Shown here in pieces: positions 33,178 through 45,400 of a stretch of DNA of 64,000 nucleotides. The first letter of the stretch is position 1, and each line of letters begins with the position of its first letter. Under the pieces are notes generated by a model, which saw only the letters and a list, made by a program, of their open reading frames with translations, searched no databases and was not told the DNA's origin. Where the stretch lies: the NCBI GenBank assembly GCA_963971225.1, contig OZ020268.1, positions 49,960,404 to 50,024,403 of the forward strand, written 5' to 3'. The stretch comes from Melieria omissa. Its lineage: Eukaryota; Arthropoda; Insecta; Diptera; Ulidiidae. The translations under genes were made by a program, and so were the position numbers.

Positions 33178-33880
33178 TAGACGCTGCTGCTGACTTAGCA
33201 GCTAGATGCGGTTTGTTGCAGGCCGATTTGTCAAATTCCCTGTGCAATACTTGTCGAAATTTGTGAAATTTGTATTTTTGTATATGTAATTGTATGTTTT
33301 GCTTGTAGATATTTGTTGTTAGTGTAAATGTAATGCGATTTAGACAGAATTTTCGTACGGCATTAAATATGGTGTTGTTAGAAGCGACGGGCGAAGGGGT
33401 GTTTGGATCAAGAAACTCAAATTTCCGCAAAATCTTTTGGTTTGCTCACAAAATCGATACAAAACTGGGGATTGTGTCGGGTCAACTTAAAGCTTAGCAA
33501 TTAGCTGCACGCATTGGCCTATGACTCATTTGTTTGTATAGTATTGCAATACCTTAAGGCATTGCCTACTAGCAATGCACGGAAATTTTTGGGCTATTGC
33601 GTATCATCTTGACATGTTTTAATTCTAACAAAAGGTAGACCTGTTACTTGTGAAGCAAGACGGTTGAATAATTGAGTTGAAGAAGCTACAAGCAGCCGAC
33701 TAAATTACTACTTCCGAAATAGTATTGAGATACATATGTATTTAAAAACATATTCACTTTTATATGGAATATTCTGAAAGTCAGTCTTACTGTAAGTTAT
33801 TTTCAAATTCCATTGTGTATGCACGCATCTAATGCTGTGTAAAGTTATATTTCGCTACTTGCATTTTGAGAAAATACACT
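33178..33880. other. Convergent intergenic region, sulfiredoxin and Arp8
   Basis: It contains the 3' flanks of both convergent genes. No further gene seen. Confidence 0.4.
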
Positions 33881-35726
33881 TCACCAAATGAACGGCGCCT
33901 TTTCGCGCAATATGCGCAGCCCATACTTCTCCCATTCGCCGCCGTGTATCCACAGCTCGGGTGCACTTTCCAGACACGACATTATCGCTGCACCCTTCCA
34001 CGCAATCATTCCAGCATCCATTTCCTTTGTGAAAACGTTCACCTCGTACGCGTACGGCTCGGCGGTGGCACGATGCTGTGTCGTGGTCGCAGTTGCGGCT
34101 AACTGCGACTTAACACGCTGTTCCAGCCACTTGGCGAGGCCGGCGAACTTAACGCTGCCTCCCACCAGCAGTATGCAGCCGTACATCTTTCGCTTCAGCT
34201 CATCGCTGGCGCAACGCTCTATGCTGCGCATGATGGCCTGATCCAACGGCACAATTTGGCCGTTGGGCATATATAGCAATTCCTCCTTGTCGCCCCCCTT
34301 TGTATTCGTATCGCGTTCCACCACATCGTCCACCACCAGCTCCTCCTCGGCCGCCTCGCCCGTCACCGGTAACGCGCCCTCGAGCAACTGATCGCGTCCA
34401 CCGTTGCGACGGCCGGTTTCGCGTATGTACTCAGCGTCAAAGCAATCCTCTGGGTCCGCCTGTTGACTGTTGCGCAGTTGCGTTTGTGCCTGCTTGGCAC
34501 GACCGGTGATATTGAGCAGCTCGGTGTGAAAGAGCGACAGTGGCGCCACCACACATTCGTCGCCCACTTGCAGTGTGTAGCGAAGCAGCTTATCCGATTT
34601 GTTAACCTACGCGTTTGTTATGAAATTAGATTATTTAATATACAAAACGTAAGCATTCTCTGTTTCATACCTCGAAAGTGCGCTCTTGTGCGCCGCATAC
34701 GTCCAGCGTTAGATGACAGAAGCGTTCCTTCAATTGCATCAGCAGTGCCGCATCCGCGTAGTCAGAGTCTGCATTGCACTCTTTGTAGGGAAAGCAGCAC
34801 TTGCGCAGTAGCGCCTGAAACACCTGCGTTACATCGCCGCCTCCATATGAGAGGCGAACGCGCGTTTCCGGATGCGAAATGCCGTCCTCCACGCAAGATA
34901 CCGAACTTTTCTGATCGCCTATATCTACTACACAGGCATAGCTCAGCCCCGCGCCAAAAGTGGCTGCCACATGATCCTGCAGCACAAAGCACGAGCGAAA
35001 GCGCAACCGCTGTAGCAACAATGTCACCAATTCGCGCAAGTGGCTGCGATTGTATATGTCCTGAACCACCAATACGGCGCTGTATTGCGGCAGCATATTG
35101 TGTGCAATAGATAGATGCCGGTGCAGCGCATGCAGCCAAATAGCCTCCATGTTTGCTAGAACTGATGCCATGGAACCGCCAATGCCTGCATGCTGATGAA
35201 GTTCACCGCGTTGCATGGGAAAGTGTATGTTGTAGGCGGTGGCCGTTTGTGCTGTCAGCCGTAGAATGTCCTGATCATAGAGGACTTCCTTCTGCTGGCC
35301 TGCTGCGACATCATGCTGCTGTGACTTTTCACCGTTAGTGGAAGGTTCATCTTTGAGTGTGATTTCCTCGGGCACGCTACGTCGATTAAAAGTAGCAATT
35401 TGCTGTGGTGGTGTAGCAACGCGCAACCGCTTGGCGCTGCGTTCTTCGCGATTAGGCACGTACGCCTGTATGGAGTGTGAGACCTGCAAACGTTGTTCTT
35501 CGAATTCAGCGAGTGCATCCGGTGTGTTGAGAGCTGGCGGCAACAGTGGATCTTGGTGGGTATGTGATTTGTTGTTTTGACGACGTCGACGCGCTACAGC
35601 GTGTAGCACAGTGACAGGATTGAGGTCCGAAGCGCGACCGATACGTAGGTGGAGCGAGCCCGGGTGAATTACTATAATCCTTTGAGCCTGCATCGATCCG
35701 CCAGTGGAAGAAGTGGATGAATACAA
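33881..35726 (-). CDS. Arp8: Actin-related protein 8 (INO80 complex subunit)
   Basis: Two exons, 35726-34671 and 34606-33881, join in phase (GTATGA donor, CGTAG acceptor) to 593 aa. The actin-like fold begins RIIVIHPGSLHLRIGRASD. The central subdomain has LVVQDIYNRSHLRELVTLLL, VLQDHVAATFGAGLSYACVV and DIGDQKSSVSCVEDG, the last being the phosphate-loop-like segment. The C-terminal half has ILLVGGSVKFAGLAKWLEQR and MIAWKGAAIMS, typical of Arp8, and an acidic insert between. Arp8 with Arp4 and actin forms the nucleosome-sensing arm of the INO80 remodeller in the nucleus. An internal Met at residue 12 (MQAQRIIVIHPGS) is an alternative start. It is divergent from PpV. Confidence 0.92.
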
Positions 35727-36458
35727 GTTTGTTTACATCTAATCTAACAGTGATGCCAAGTTATGAAAATGACATGTCGAAAACGGTTTCGTATGGACTT
35801 AAATTGCATAAATAAGACACTTAGGTAAACACTGACTTTTCATAAATAATAAAAATTAAAAATTTGTAAAGATCGTATGACTATTCCATAGAACTTTCTA
35901 TAATTTCCTTTGTAAAGCGGCTATCATGTTAAGGTTTCAGTGATTAGAGATTTAACTGAGAAAGTGTTAGTAGACTTTTTATTAATCAAGCGCAACTATT
36001 ATATTTCATAACTTGTAATTTAAAATGCAATGACAAAACATTAACTTTTAAGTTATGCCTCCTCGTATACACGCATAGTATCATAAACATCATGCGCTGT
36101 GCTACCAAGTTATACGAATTATTTTGATGTTGTCAACTTTAAGAATTTTAATTAAGTCAAAATAATATTGAAACCATACTTTTTTATTAATAGATTGCAC
36201 TCCAAAATAGTTATACGACTGGTGTGTTGTTCCAATCTACTGTAATTTGCTGAATTGAAACCCCACAAAGAAGCAGAATACTGATCCATTCACAGTGCCA
36301 CTGTCAGTGTCATTACAACAACAATTATTACAATTGTATTGTCAGCTGCAGCGCATTTTCACATTTTCGTTGAGGGAGCACTCTTGCTGATTTGTTATAA
36401 AAGAAAAGTGGAAACGTACAGTAAAGCTGGGAAAACAAAGTTAAACGTTTTTGTAATT
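35727..36458. other. Divergent promoter region, Arp8 and PpV
   Basis: About 0.7 kb of AT-rich DNA separates the two start codons. It must carry both promoters; no TATA box or other motif stands out. Confidence 0.4.
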
Positions 36459-37944
36459 ATGTCGGATTTAGATAAATGGATAGAAATAGTTAAGGACTGC
36501 AAATACCTGCCGGAGAATGATTTGAAAAAACTCTGTGATATTGTGTGCGAGATACTACTCGAGGAGTCCAACATTCAGCCAGTCAGCACGCCCGTCACCG
36601 TTTGCGGCGACATACACGGCCAGTTCTATGATTTGGAGGAGCTCTTTCGCACTGGTGGCCAGATACCCGACACCAATTATGTATTCATGGGCGATTTCGT
36701 TGATCGCGGCTACTACAGCCTGGAGACGCTGACGCGCCTACTGACGCTGAAGGTGATTATAGGGCGTGTTTCAAATATTCCAATGTAAAGTTGATATTCT
36801 TTTTTGCACAACAGGCACGCTATCCAGATCGGATCACTTTGCTGCGTGGTAATCACGAATCGAGACAAATAACCAAAGTTTATGGTTTCTATGATGAGTG
36901 CTTCAGCAAGTACGGCAATGCCAATGCTTGGAAGTATTGTTGTAAGGTGTTCGATCTGCTGACAATTGCAGCGGTAAGTGTGAAGCACGAAACGAACGGC
37001 CTTCTTATTCATGAAGTATTTTTTTTGTGCAGATAATTGACGAAGAAGTGCTGTGCGTGCATGGCGGCCTGAGTCCTGAAATTATAACACTCGATCAGAT
37101 ACGCACAATTGACCGAAATGGCGAGATTCCCTACAAAGGAGCCTTCTGCGACTTGGTATGGTCTGATCCGGAAGATATGGACTTGTGGTATGTGGAGAAT
37201 TTTTACTAATTCAGAGTTGAATAAAATTTTTAAGCTTGATTAGTTTAATCATTTGACGACCAATGGGACAAATGTGTTCTATATTAAATTTTACCGTTTT
37301 AAAGTAATTTTAACGATGAGATTTTCACTCAAAGTAAAAAATGCATATGTCCTTCAGTCGCTAATCTAACATTAGAAACTATTAATGGGGACTCATGATT
37401 TCAGTTGTCTCACAAAGATCGATTACTTAGTGTTTAACTATTATGTTTTTAGAAATTTGAGCTTTTAAATTAAGTGAATAATTCCACAAATTATCTAAAC
37501 GTACAACAATAATTTTGTTAGTAAATTGATTTCATCAAAATTTAGTTTTATCACTTGATTTTAATTCATAAAATTTCAAATGCTAAAAATATTTAAATAT
37601 AGATTTTTATACGATTCATTTATTTTATTTCTATTTGCAGGGGACAAAGCCCACGAGGAGCTGGTTGGCTGTTCGGCCAATTGGTCACTAAGGACTTCAT
37701 GACTATCAACAATTTGGAGCTGATCTGTCGGGCGCACCAGCTGGTGAATGAGGGCATCAAGTACATGTTTGACAGCAAACTGGTGACCGTGTGGTCGGCG
37801 CCCAATTACTGTTATCGCTGTGGTAACGTGGCGGCCATACTCAACTTTTCGACCACCAAAGAACGCGTCACTAGTATTTTCAATGCAGTACCGGAGACGG
37901 AACGAGTCATACCGCAACAGAACACCACACCATATTTCCTCTAA
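36459..37944 (+). CDS. PpV: PpV, catalytic subunit of protein phosphatase 6
   Basis: Four exons (36459-36752, 36815-36973, 37033-37187, 37641-37944) join in phase to 303 aa, the usual length for this subunit. All metal-binding PPP motifs are intact: [28 protein letters not shown] and the HGGLSP box. The C-terminus ends TTPYFL, as in PP2A-family enzymes (methylated Leu). [11 protein letters not shown] is also conserved. PpV/PP6 dephosphorylates Aurora A and other mitotic and signalling substrates. The last intron is 453 bases; the other two are short. The 5' UTR probably starts near 36340. Confidence 0.96.
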
Positions 37945-38864
37945 ATACAAGAACAATAACCACATACACAACCACTGCAAGGAGCTGCTCTGTTCATAAA
38001 GGCCAAGCCTATCCTGCCGACAAGTAGTCGCTCAAGTGTTCCAAGTTCGCGCGCTTAACCCACGTCTGTGTACCGCTCAGCGATCGTAAGCAGCTGAATT
38101 TCTCTACTACCTTTTTGTACTTTGTTTAAGTGTTCGCTATCGTTTTGCACAAAGAAACTAAATATTAAATCGAAACATATATCAAAAACAATTTACGTGT
38201 TGCGTACATTTTTTTTATTGTATTCATTTGTAAAAATGTATATTGTAATCTCCTATGTCTGCACGAATGTACGCGTTTGTATGTGTATATGTACTTGCAG
38301 TACGTCTACAATATAAATGCCTATTTATCATTTGCGTAAAAAATACTTTGGTGCTACAATCTTATGAAATTGATAGAATGTGTATACATATTCACTTAAT
38401 ATTCCATAAAACCTAAAAGAAAAAATATAAACACAACAATGTGTGTTGCCGCATAAATTCGTTTGTTCTTTTTGCCGTAGAGCAGTGCGCGTGAGCGCAA
38501 GTCTGTTTTGTTCGTTTCTAAAAATTATGGTCGAGTTGTGTGCGATTAATTGATGTATTCACATTTTTTTCTAAATAAATAATTACTATCAGCCTAATTC
38601 AAAGTTGGTACCAATTTGTTAATATTTTCACTACATAAAATCGACTACTTAGGTCGTTCTACTAAGTAAAAAAGTACAATTTTCTATGCATACATTTTTA
38701 TGATTAAATTATTGTTCAGTTCATTAGTTGAACAACATTAATTAATTCAATAAACGTTTAACGGAAAACTACAGTCAATAACATTTCAATCAATTAATCA
38801 CACCAACCACATTTTACGTGAATGAGCCAATTTGTTTTGTAAATTGTAATACAGGAAAATAAAA
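37945..38864. other. Convergent 3' region, PpV and RhoGAP5A
   Basis: AT-rich 3' flanks of two convergent genes. No additional gene recognised. Confidence 0.4.
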
Positions 38865-40678
38865 TTAAATGAAAATTGCTTCGCAATTCGTTATCAATGA
38901 TGAAAGCATGAAAATTTCCTCCGTCAAATTGGTCATATGTTGCGGCGTGGCAATCAATGTCGGCGCAAAGACAGTGGCCAGATTGTGTTCGTTCATCTTG
39001 TTGGCGGCGTAGTGCGAGGCGACCCTACAAAAACAAAGCGTTGATTATTTACGGAACTGTTTTAAAAATGTTCACTGTTTTGTTACCGCTTTAAATGCTC
39101 AGCTACGAATTTTAAGCAATTATAGTGCGCCAGCGGTAATTTTCTGGCGGCATCAGTCATATTTTTGATTTGATCGGCAGCGTTTGTACTTCCTGATGGA
39201 TGAAATACAGAGAAGACATTAAATAACAATTATGTTTTAAAGATACATTATGAATAGATGGACTATTTAGTGATGGCTGCCTAGTTTAACCCTTTTGCTA
39301 CGACCTTACAAACGACAAACTTTATTTTCGACTTTGTTAGACACTTTTTGGTTGAGTTTATAATTTAAGCACTACCTGAGTATTTTGATATTTATAAACT
39401 CACTTGCAGCTTGCATGAAACTGGGATATGCCTGAAAGGTTATTAGCGGCACCGGCAACAGCCGCAAGTACAGCTTCAGCGTGCCCGCAATGACGTTAAC
39501 GTTGCCGTAAGTTGCCTCCGACATGTCCGTCTTTTCGCCGTCACGATCCAGCGCCAGTTTCAGTGCGTCGATCTCGTCGGCGAAGCCGGACACACGGTAG
39601 ATGCCCTCCTGCAGCATGCCGCGTGCCTCCACCTCTTCCACACAGCGCCGCACCACAAACGGTATGGTGCACTGGTACAGTTGCACAACGGTCGTCAGGT
39701 CGGTGCCAAAGACACCGCGTATGCGCTTCAAATCGGGCACACACTTGGCCGGCACCAGCTCTGAGCACTTGAAGTGCGCCATGAAGCCGCATGCCTCGCA
39801 TTTAACGCCCTGCGCCTTGAAGCCCCACAGAAAGTTGGCGCACAGCTCGCACCAGTTGAGGCCCATGAATGTGTGCACCTTAAATGCATGCGCCTTCTCA
39901 TATATGAGCGGCAGTATGGGATCCGCCATGTCGTTCGTATCACGGCCACATGAAAGACTGTTATTGTTGTTGTTGTTTACGCCATTGCTGTTGTTGGCAT
40001 TGCTGGTGATGACACCGGCGGCTGTGGCGACGTCATTGTTAACACCTGCGTCCACCGTCTCGTTAGTGCCCTTTGCTATGATTGATTTGCGCAGTTCATT
40101 GGAGAGTGCACGCAACTTGCGTCGATTTAGCGTCATGTACGGACTCTGTTGGTAGCAGTTTTGCGTCTGCTGGTTGATTTGCTGTATGATGGGCGCGGCG
40201 TGCAGCTGCATGTAGAAGTTGACCAGACCATCGGCTACTAATTCGTGCACGGTATCGTAGTGCTTGGCCTGTTCCAGCAGGTAGTGGCCATCGCCCTGTT
40301 TGTAGTAGATCTTGAAATGTTTGGTACGTGCGTTGAAGCGTACGCTTAGCGTGTAGTACTCCTGCGCCTTGGGACTGCGACGCAGCAAATATGTACCGTC
40401 TGGCTTGTTCGAGAGCAGCTGCTCGGCTTCCTGGTGGCCCATCATGCCGTGGTATTCGGGACCGTAGCAGTGCTGCTCGTTGGCGTTGGGCAGGGGACGA
40501 GTGCGATGCAGCGGCTTGGGTGTTGGCGCTTCCAGCTGTATTTTATACACTGCGGACAAAGGCCGAGTTGTTGTTGTAGTTGATTTTTTTCCAATTGGCA
40601 GCACAGCTACTTACACTCCGGCTTCCAGACTTTTTGCACTGGCGAACTTGGTTCGACGACGGGCGTTGGCCGTAGCAT
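38865..40678 (-). CDS. RhoGAP5A: RhoGAP5A, chimaerin-type Rac GTPase-activating protein
   Basis: Four exons (40678-40615, 40549-39404, 39192-39087, 39024-38865) join in phase to 491 aa. The N-terminus MLRPTPVVEPSSPVQKVWKP leads into ELYKIQLEAPTPKP, as in alpha2-chimaerin. An SH2 domain follows at about residues 50-140 (YHGMMGHQEAEQLL, GTYLLRRS). Next is a C1 diacylglycerol-binding finger (HAFKVHTFMGLNWCELCANF ... HFKC, about 260-310). The RhoGAP domain has EGIYRVSGFADEID with the arginine finger and GTLKLYLRLLPVPLI, closing in the last two exons. Chimaerins accelerate GTP hydrolysis by Rac at membranes. An Asn-rich low-complexity linker lies between SH2 and C1. Confidence 0.94.
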
Positions 40679-42459
40679 TTTCGCAGCGCCTCCTAATCCG
40701 TTTTCCCGTGTGCGTATGAATGATTTTCGGCTCGATGATTATTGAATCATTTTGCTCAATTTAAACTTTCTCAAGTACATATCTATTTTACAATAGCATC
40801 GAAGGATGATAAAAAGAAAACATAAAACAATGGAATATTGACATTTGTGTGCAGTCTGTTCAGTGGAGCATGGCAGAGAGCAAACTGGTCAATGTCGGGA
40901 GTAGGATCGACGGCGTGTAATCGATTGTAAAAGGCGGTGATACAAATTTATAAAAATATATAAAATGTATAAAAAATTTATATTAAATTATAACATATAA
41001 TAGTGGAATATATAAACAATTTGCACTACTACTGCTACTAGACTTTGAAATAATGTAGCCTTATGTTAACGATTTTATTTAAAAGAAACTGGGGGCAGGG
41101 ACCGGAAACAATTAGTATCGCAATATTCTTAATAAAAAGGATGAATGAAGCATTGCAGATATATCATGTAGTGCAATAAAGTGATTGGTTTTGAAAGCAG
41201 ATACTAAAAATGTAATAAACCAATATTTATCGATTTTTATTTTCCGATTAATGAATAAAAATTATGTTGATTTTTTTATCAGTAAATAAAACTGGTTTAT
41301 TGAGTTTAATTTTTTTTGAGAAAAATAAAAATTATGCGGTGAGTTCTATATTTCACTTGCAGTATGAGAATTGAATATTCAGTTTTATTTCTTCTTCATA
41401 AAATAAAAATTACAAGGCGAGTTTTTGTTTTGGATTTCAAAATAAGCTTCATGTGGTAAGTTCAATTTTTCAAATTGTATCCTGAAAATTATTTTCTGAG
41501 AACTTTTATTTTCGCTTACGAAATAAAAATTATACTATGAATTATAGGCTTTTTCTATAAAGGAATGCAAGGATACGGTATTTCCCGACACCCACCCAAT
41601 GTTATGAATGTTATGAATGAATAGGTTCTGAACATTATTCAACTAGTTCGCTGAGTCGATTCAGCTCTTAATCTCTTTTGCGTTTGGTTTTTACAGCCTT
41701 AACCATGCATGAAGATTTGTACTCCTCACTGTACCAATACATTTTGTATGGGAGTGAGTGTTTTGGGAAATAGTTATAACTATGTAAATAATAATTATAA
41801 ATAATATATAATTAATATATATATAATAAATAATAATATATAATAAATAATTATAATACATTATAATAATATATCATTAAGAGGTAAATACCTTTACAAA
41901 TTTTGGCAGTAGGGACATCCATACCCCATGCACAGAGCGTAGGTTTCTTTCAGTGTTTTCACTAGGGCAGCTGTCAGTTGGGGCGCAGTGAACATACCGT
42001 CCCATAACTCAACGACATAACAAAACAAAATTTTCCATTTCGTGTGATTTGATAAAAAGCAATGTAAAAGCGCAAAAACAAAAATAAATTGCGAAAATTT
42101 TGTGCAAATATTAAAAATTGTCGGTTGTGTAGAGTGCGTAGAACGCGAAGTGGGAGTGGCGCTAGTGAGTGCGGAAAGTTGTGCGAAGCACGGACACGCA
42201 GCCAAAAAAAGAAAAGCAAAAAGAAAACAACGGATTAGAGTGTTAGAGGGGAGCGCGGCCAAGCGACAGTGCACTACTACCAAAGTGAGACCTTGAAAAA
42301 AAAGAAGACAAACGTTGCTCAGAACGACGCAAGGTGGGGGCGAGAAGGAATGGAGAGTGACTTCCAGCAGCCATAAGTGCCGTAAAAAGGAAAACAAGCA
42401 GCAGACTAGCAAACAAACAAGTGAATATTGTTGCGTAGGTGGGCGGCGAGAGACGGACT
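40679..42459. other. Divergent region, RhoGAP5A and Met, with AT microsatellite
   Basis: It contains a diverged series of AATAAAAATTA units (near 41261, 41324, 41399, 41520) and an almost pure AT tract at about 41785-41880. The 5' UTR of Met probably lies after about 42000. No coding exon recognised. Confidence 0.4.
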
Positions 42460-45400
42460 ATGACCACAATGCCCACAAACACAGTAGCAGCTGCCGAAAT
42501 TGGGGTGGGTATCGGCATGGGAATGGGTATGGGCCTGGGGGTGGGGATGGGTGTTGATTTGGGTGCGCCGCAGAACGGGCGCGAGGCACGGAATTTGGCG
42601 GAGAAGCATCGGCGCGACAAGTTGAACGCGAGCATACAGGAGCTGGCCACCATGGTGCCGCATGCGGCCGAGTCGTCGCGCCGTCTGGACAAGACGGCCA
42701 TTCTGCGATTCGCCGCGCACGGGCTGCGGCTGCAATACGTGTTTGGCAAATCAGTGCCGAAGAAGCGGCTGTGCGGCGGCCATCATAACGAGCTGCACGA
42801 CGACGAGCTGCAACAGCCGCAGCTGACGGACGCTCTAATGCAGCTGCTGGACAGTTTCTTTATTACGCTCACCTGTCACGGGCAGATTGTGGTGATATCG
42901 GCCAGTGTCGAGCAGTTGCTCGGTCACTGTCAGTCGGATCTCTACGGCCAGAACATACTGCACATCACACACCCCGAGGATCAGGCGCTGCTGCTGCAGC
43001 AGCTTATTCCGCAGAACATGGAATCGCTGTTTCGGCACGAGTACCGATTGCATGGCGCTGGCTCGGCCAGCGGCACGGAGGACGAAGATATGCCGTCACA
43101 TGACGGCGAGGAACGCGCTGATGGCAGCGGCGCCGGCGACGACGATGACGATGTCGACGATTACTACTGCCAGCAGCAGCATCAGCAGGCGCGCAGTAAC
43201 AGTCCGCACACCGCCGCGCATTTGGCCGACATCGATCGTCGACTGCGCGCCGATCGACGCTGCTTTACGGTGCGGCTGGCGCGCGCCGGCACCCGCTCCG
43301 AGTCGGCACGCAGCTACGAGATTGCGAAGATCGACGGCTGCTTTCGGCGCAGCGACTGTTCGGCGTCGGCGGGCACCTTTCCCATAGTGTCGCAGCTGAT
43401 TAGACGATCGCGCAACAGCGGCGCCCCCGGCGTGAACGGCCAGAATCTCCTGCAGCACGACGCCATTGCGCAGGCGGCGCTGCACGGCATTAGCGGCAAC
43501 GACATTGTGTTGGTGGCCATGGCGCGCATCATACGGCCACCAAAGGTGCTCAATCGACTACTGGACGCCGGCCAGCTGGAGTACCGCACGCGGCACCTTA
43601 TCGACGGACGCATCATTGACTGTGATCAACGCATTGGCTTAGTGGCGGGCTACATGAAGGACGAGGTGAGCGTTAGCGCATAAATTCACATCAATTTAGT
43701 TAGATTTAGTTTAATTAATTTGTGTGAACTTAAATCAATTAGTATTATGTATTTTGGTTTATTTATTTAAAACGTATGTAATGTAGTTACAAATAATTAT
43801 TACAGAAATAGGGAAGGTAGAGTAATAACTGTCCTAAAATTATAGAGAGCAATAATTGTTTTATTTTTATTCGTTGACTATTAATTTGTTGCAAGTTTGA
43901 TTATGTCGCAAATTAATGATTATCTTAAGTGATATTTACATTCACTGAGTTAGTATGTATGCGCCGTTTAGTTCAAAAATAGTAAAAATAAGATTTGATT
44001 TAATAAGTTTTAAGCAATTAATAAATAATAATTAAATTAATGCTTAATGAACATAAAATCTTACATATAAATGTAAATGGAACGCGAATTGTTATTAATT
44101 AAATTGTTAGGTATTATTTATTAACAACCTAAATAATTCCAATTACTAGTTGACTAATCAACTAAACTAAACTAGACTAGTTAGTTTGATAGTTAGGTAT
44201 TAGTTATTAAAAACTAAATGATTATAATTATTAGTTCACTAATAATCGACTATTACTAAACTTTCGTCTTTTAACATAAAATCGCATAATTGCAAGACAG
44301 ACAAAAAATCAAATTATCAATCAAAAATCAACAATCAAAAATTGTTGCACTATTATTCGTTATAAAAATTGCACTTTCGCCGCTGAGTGTTCAATGTACA
44401 AATAAATCACTGAAATCGTTTGGCAACAACAAAACATTCATTTAGAATCTTGAATATGTATCAAGTATTGGAAAAACGCTGACGGTGGCGTGCGGTTTAA
44501 TGCGGGTCAGCATCAATTAAATTGACGCTAATTTTGAAAACAACAAACAATCGTCAACGTAAACAACAACTCAAACAGCGGCTACTACAAAAAAATTAGC
44601 AACAGCAAATGAGAAAACGCAAATGAGTGAATGGTTGTGTTTTTTTTTGAAATTCTGTAAAATCTAAGTTACAATGTAAATCTTACGGATACAAAAGAAC
44701 AGGTTTCACTTTTCGCCAGGTCGCGCAGTTGTCAAATTGAGTAGTTGCGGCGTGCGTACGCAAGTGTGTGTTGTATTTAGCTAGTTTGCTGGAATTACGC
44801 AGATGTAGTTAAGTAATCAAAGAAAAAACAGAATGATTACCTACGACAACAGCAGAAACAACAACAACAACTTAGTATAAACAATTATCTGCTTGATATT
44901 TTCATTATCTGTTATTACACGCCAATTGTTGGTGTATGAACGCAATCCGAGGTATAACATTTACAAGTGAAATAAACAATGAAAAGAATTAATTTTTGTT
45001 GTTTTTGTATTTATGTACTGTCGTAATTTATTAGCTGAAAGTGCTGCTAATCGTTTGAATATTTGTTTGGTTTAGTTTTATTGTAGTCTGAGAAAAACTA
45101 AAATAGACTGCGTTCTCTCATTGTTAAATAATTATTAAATAATGAAGCGTGTAGTAATTGTCAGTATTTACTGAACTATTCTATTTTCCAGTTATTACAT
45201 TTTAATTAGTATTGAGGCTTAGTTACTTTTTTGCTAAACCAAAGATAAAACATAATTATTTACATAAACTTTAAAGCATAAAATTGTAGTCTTATGTATT
45301 CCTAGTTACTGTTTACTAACTAAATTAGTTATTGATTGTTAAAATAAAATTTATTTAATTAAATTAATTAACACAGCAATAATAATAAAGATAAATTTCT

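Noticed and set aside
41894..42412. 172-aa open frame on the minus strand upstream of Met
   Set aside because: Low-complexity, overlaps the 5' UTR of Met on the opposite strand, no family features.
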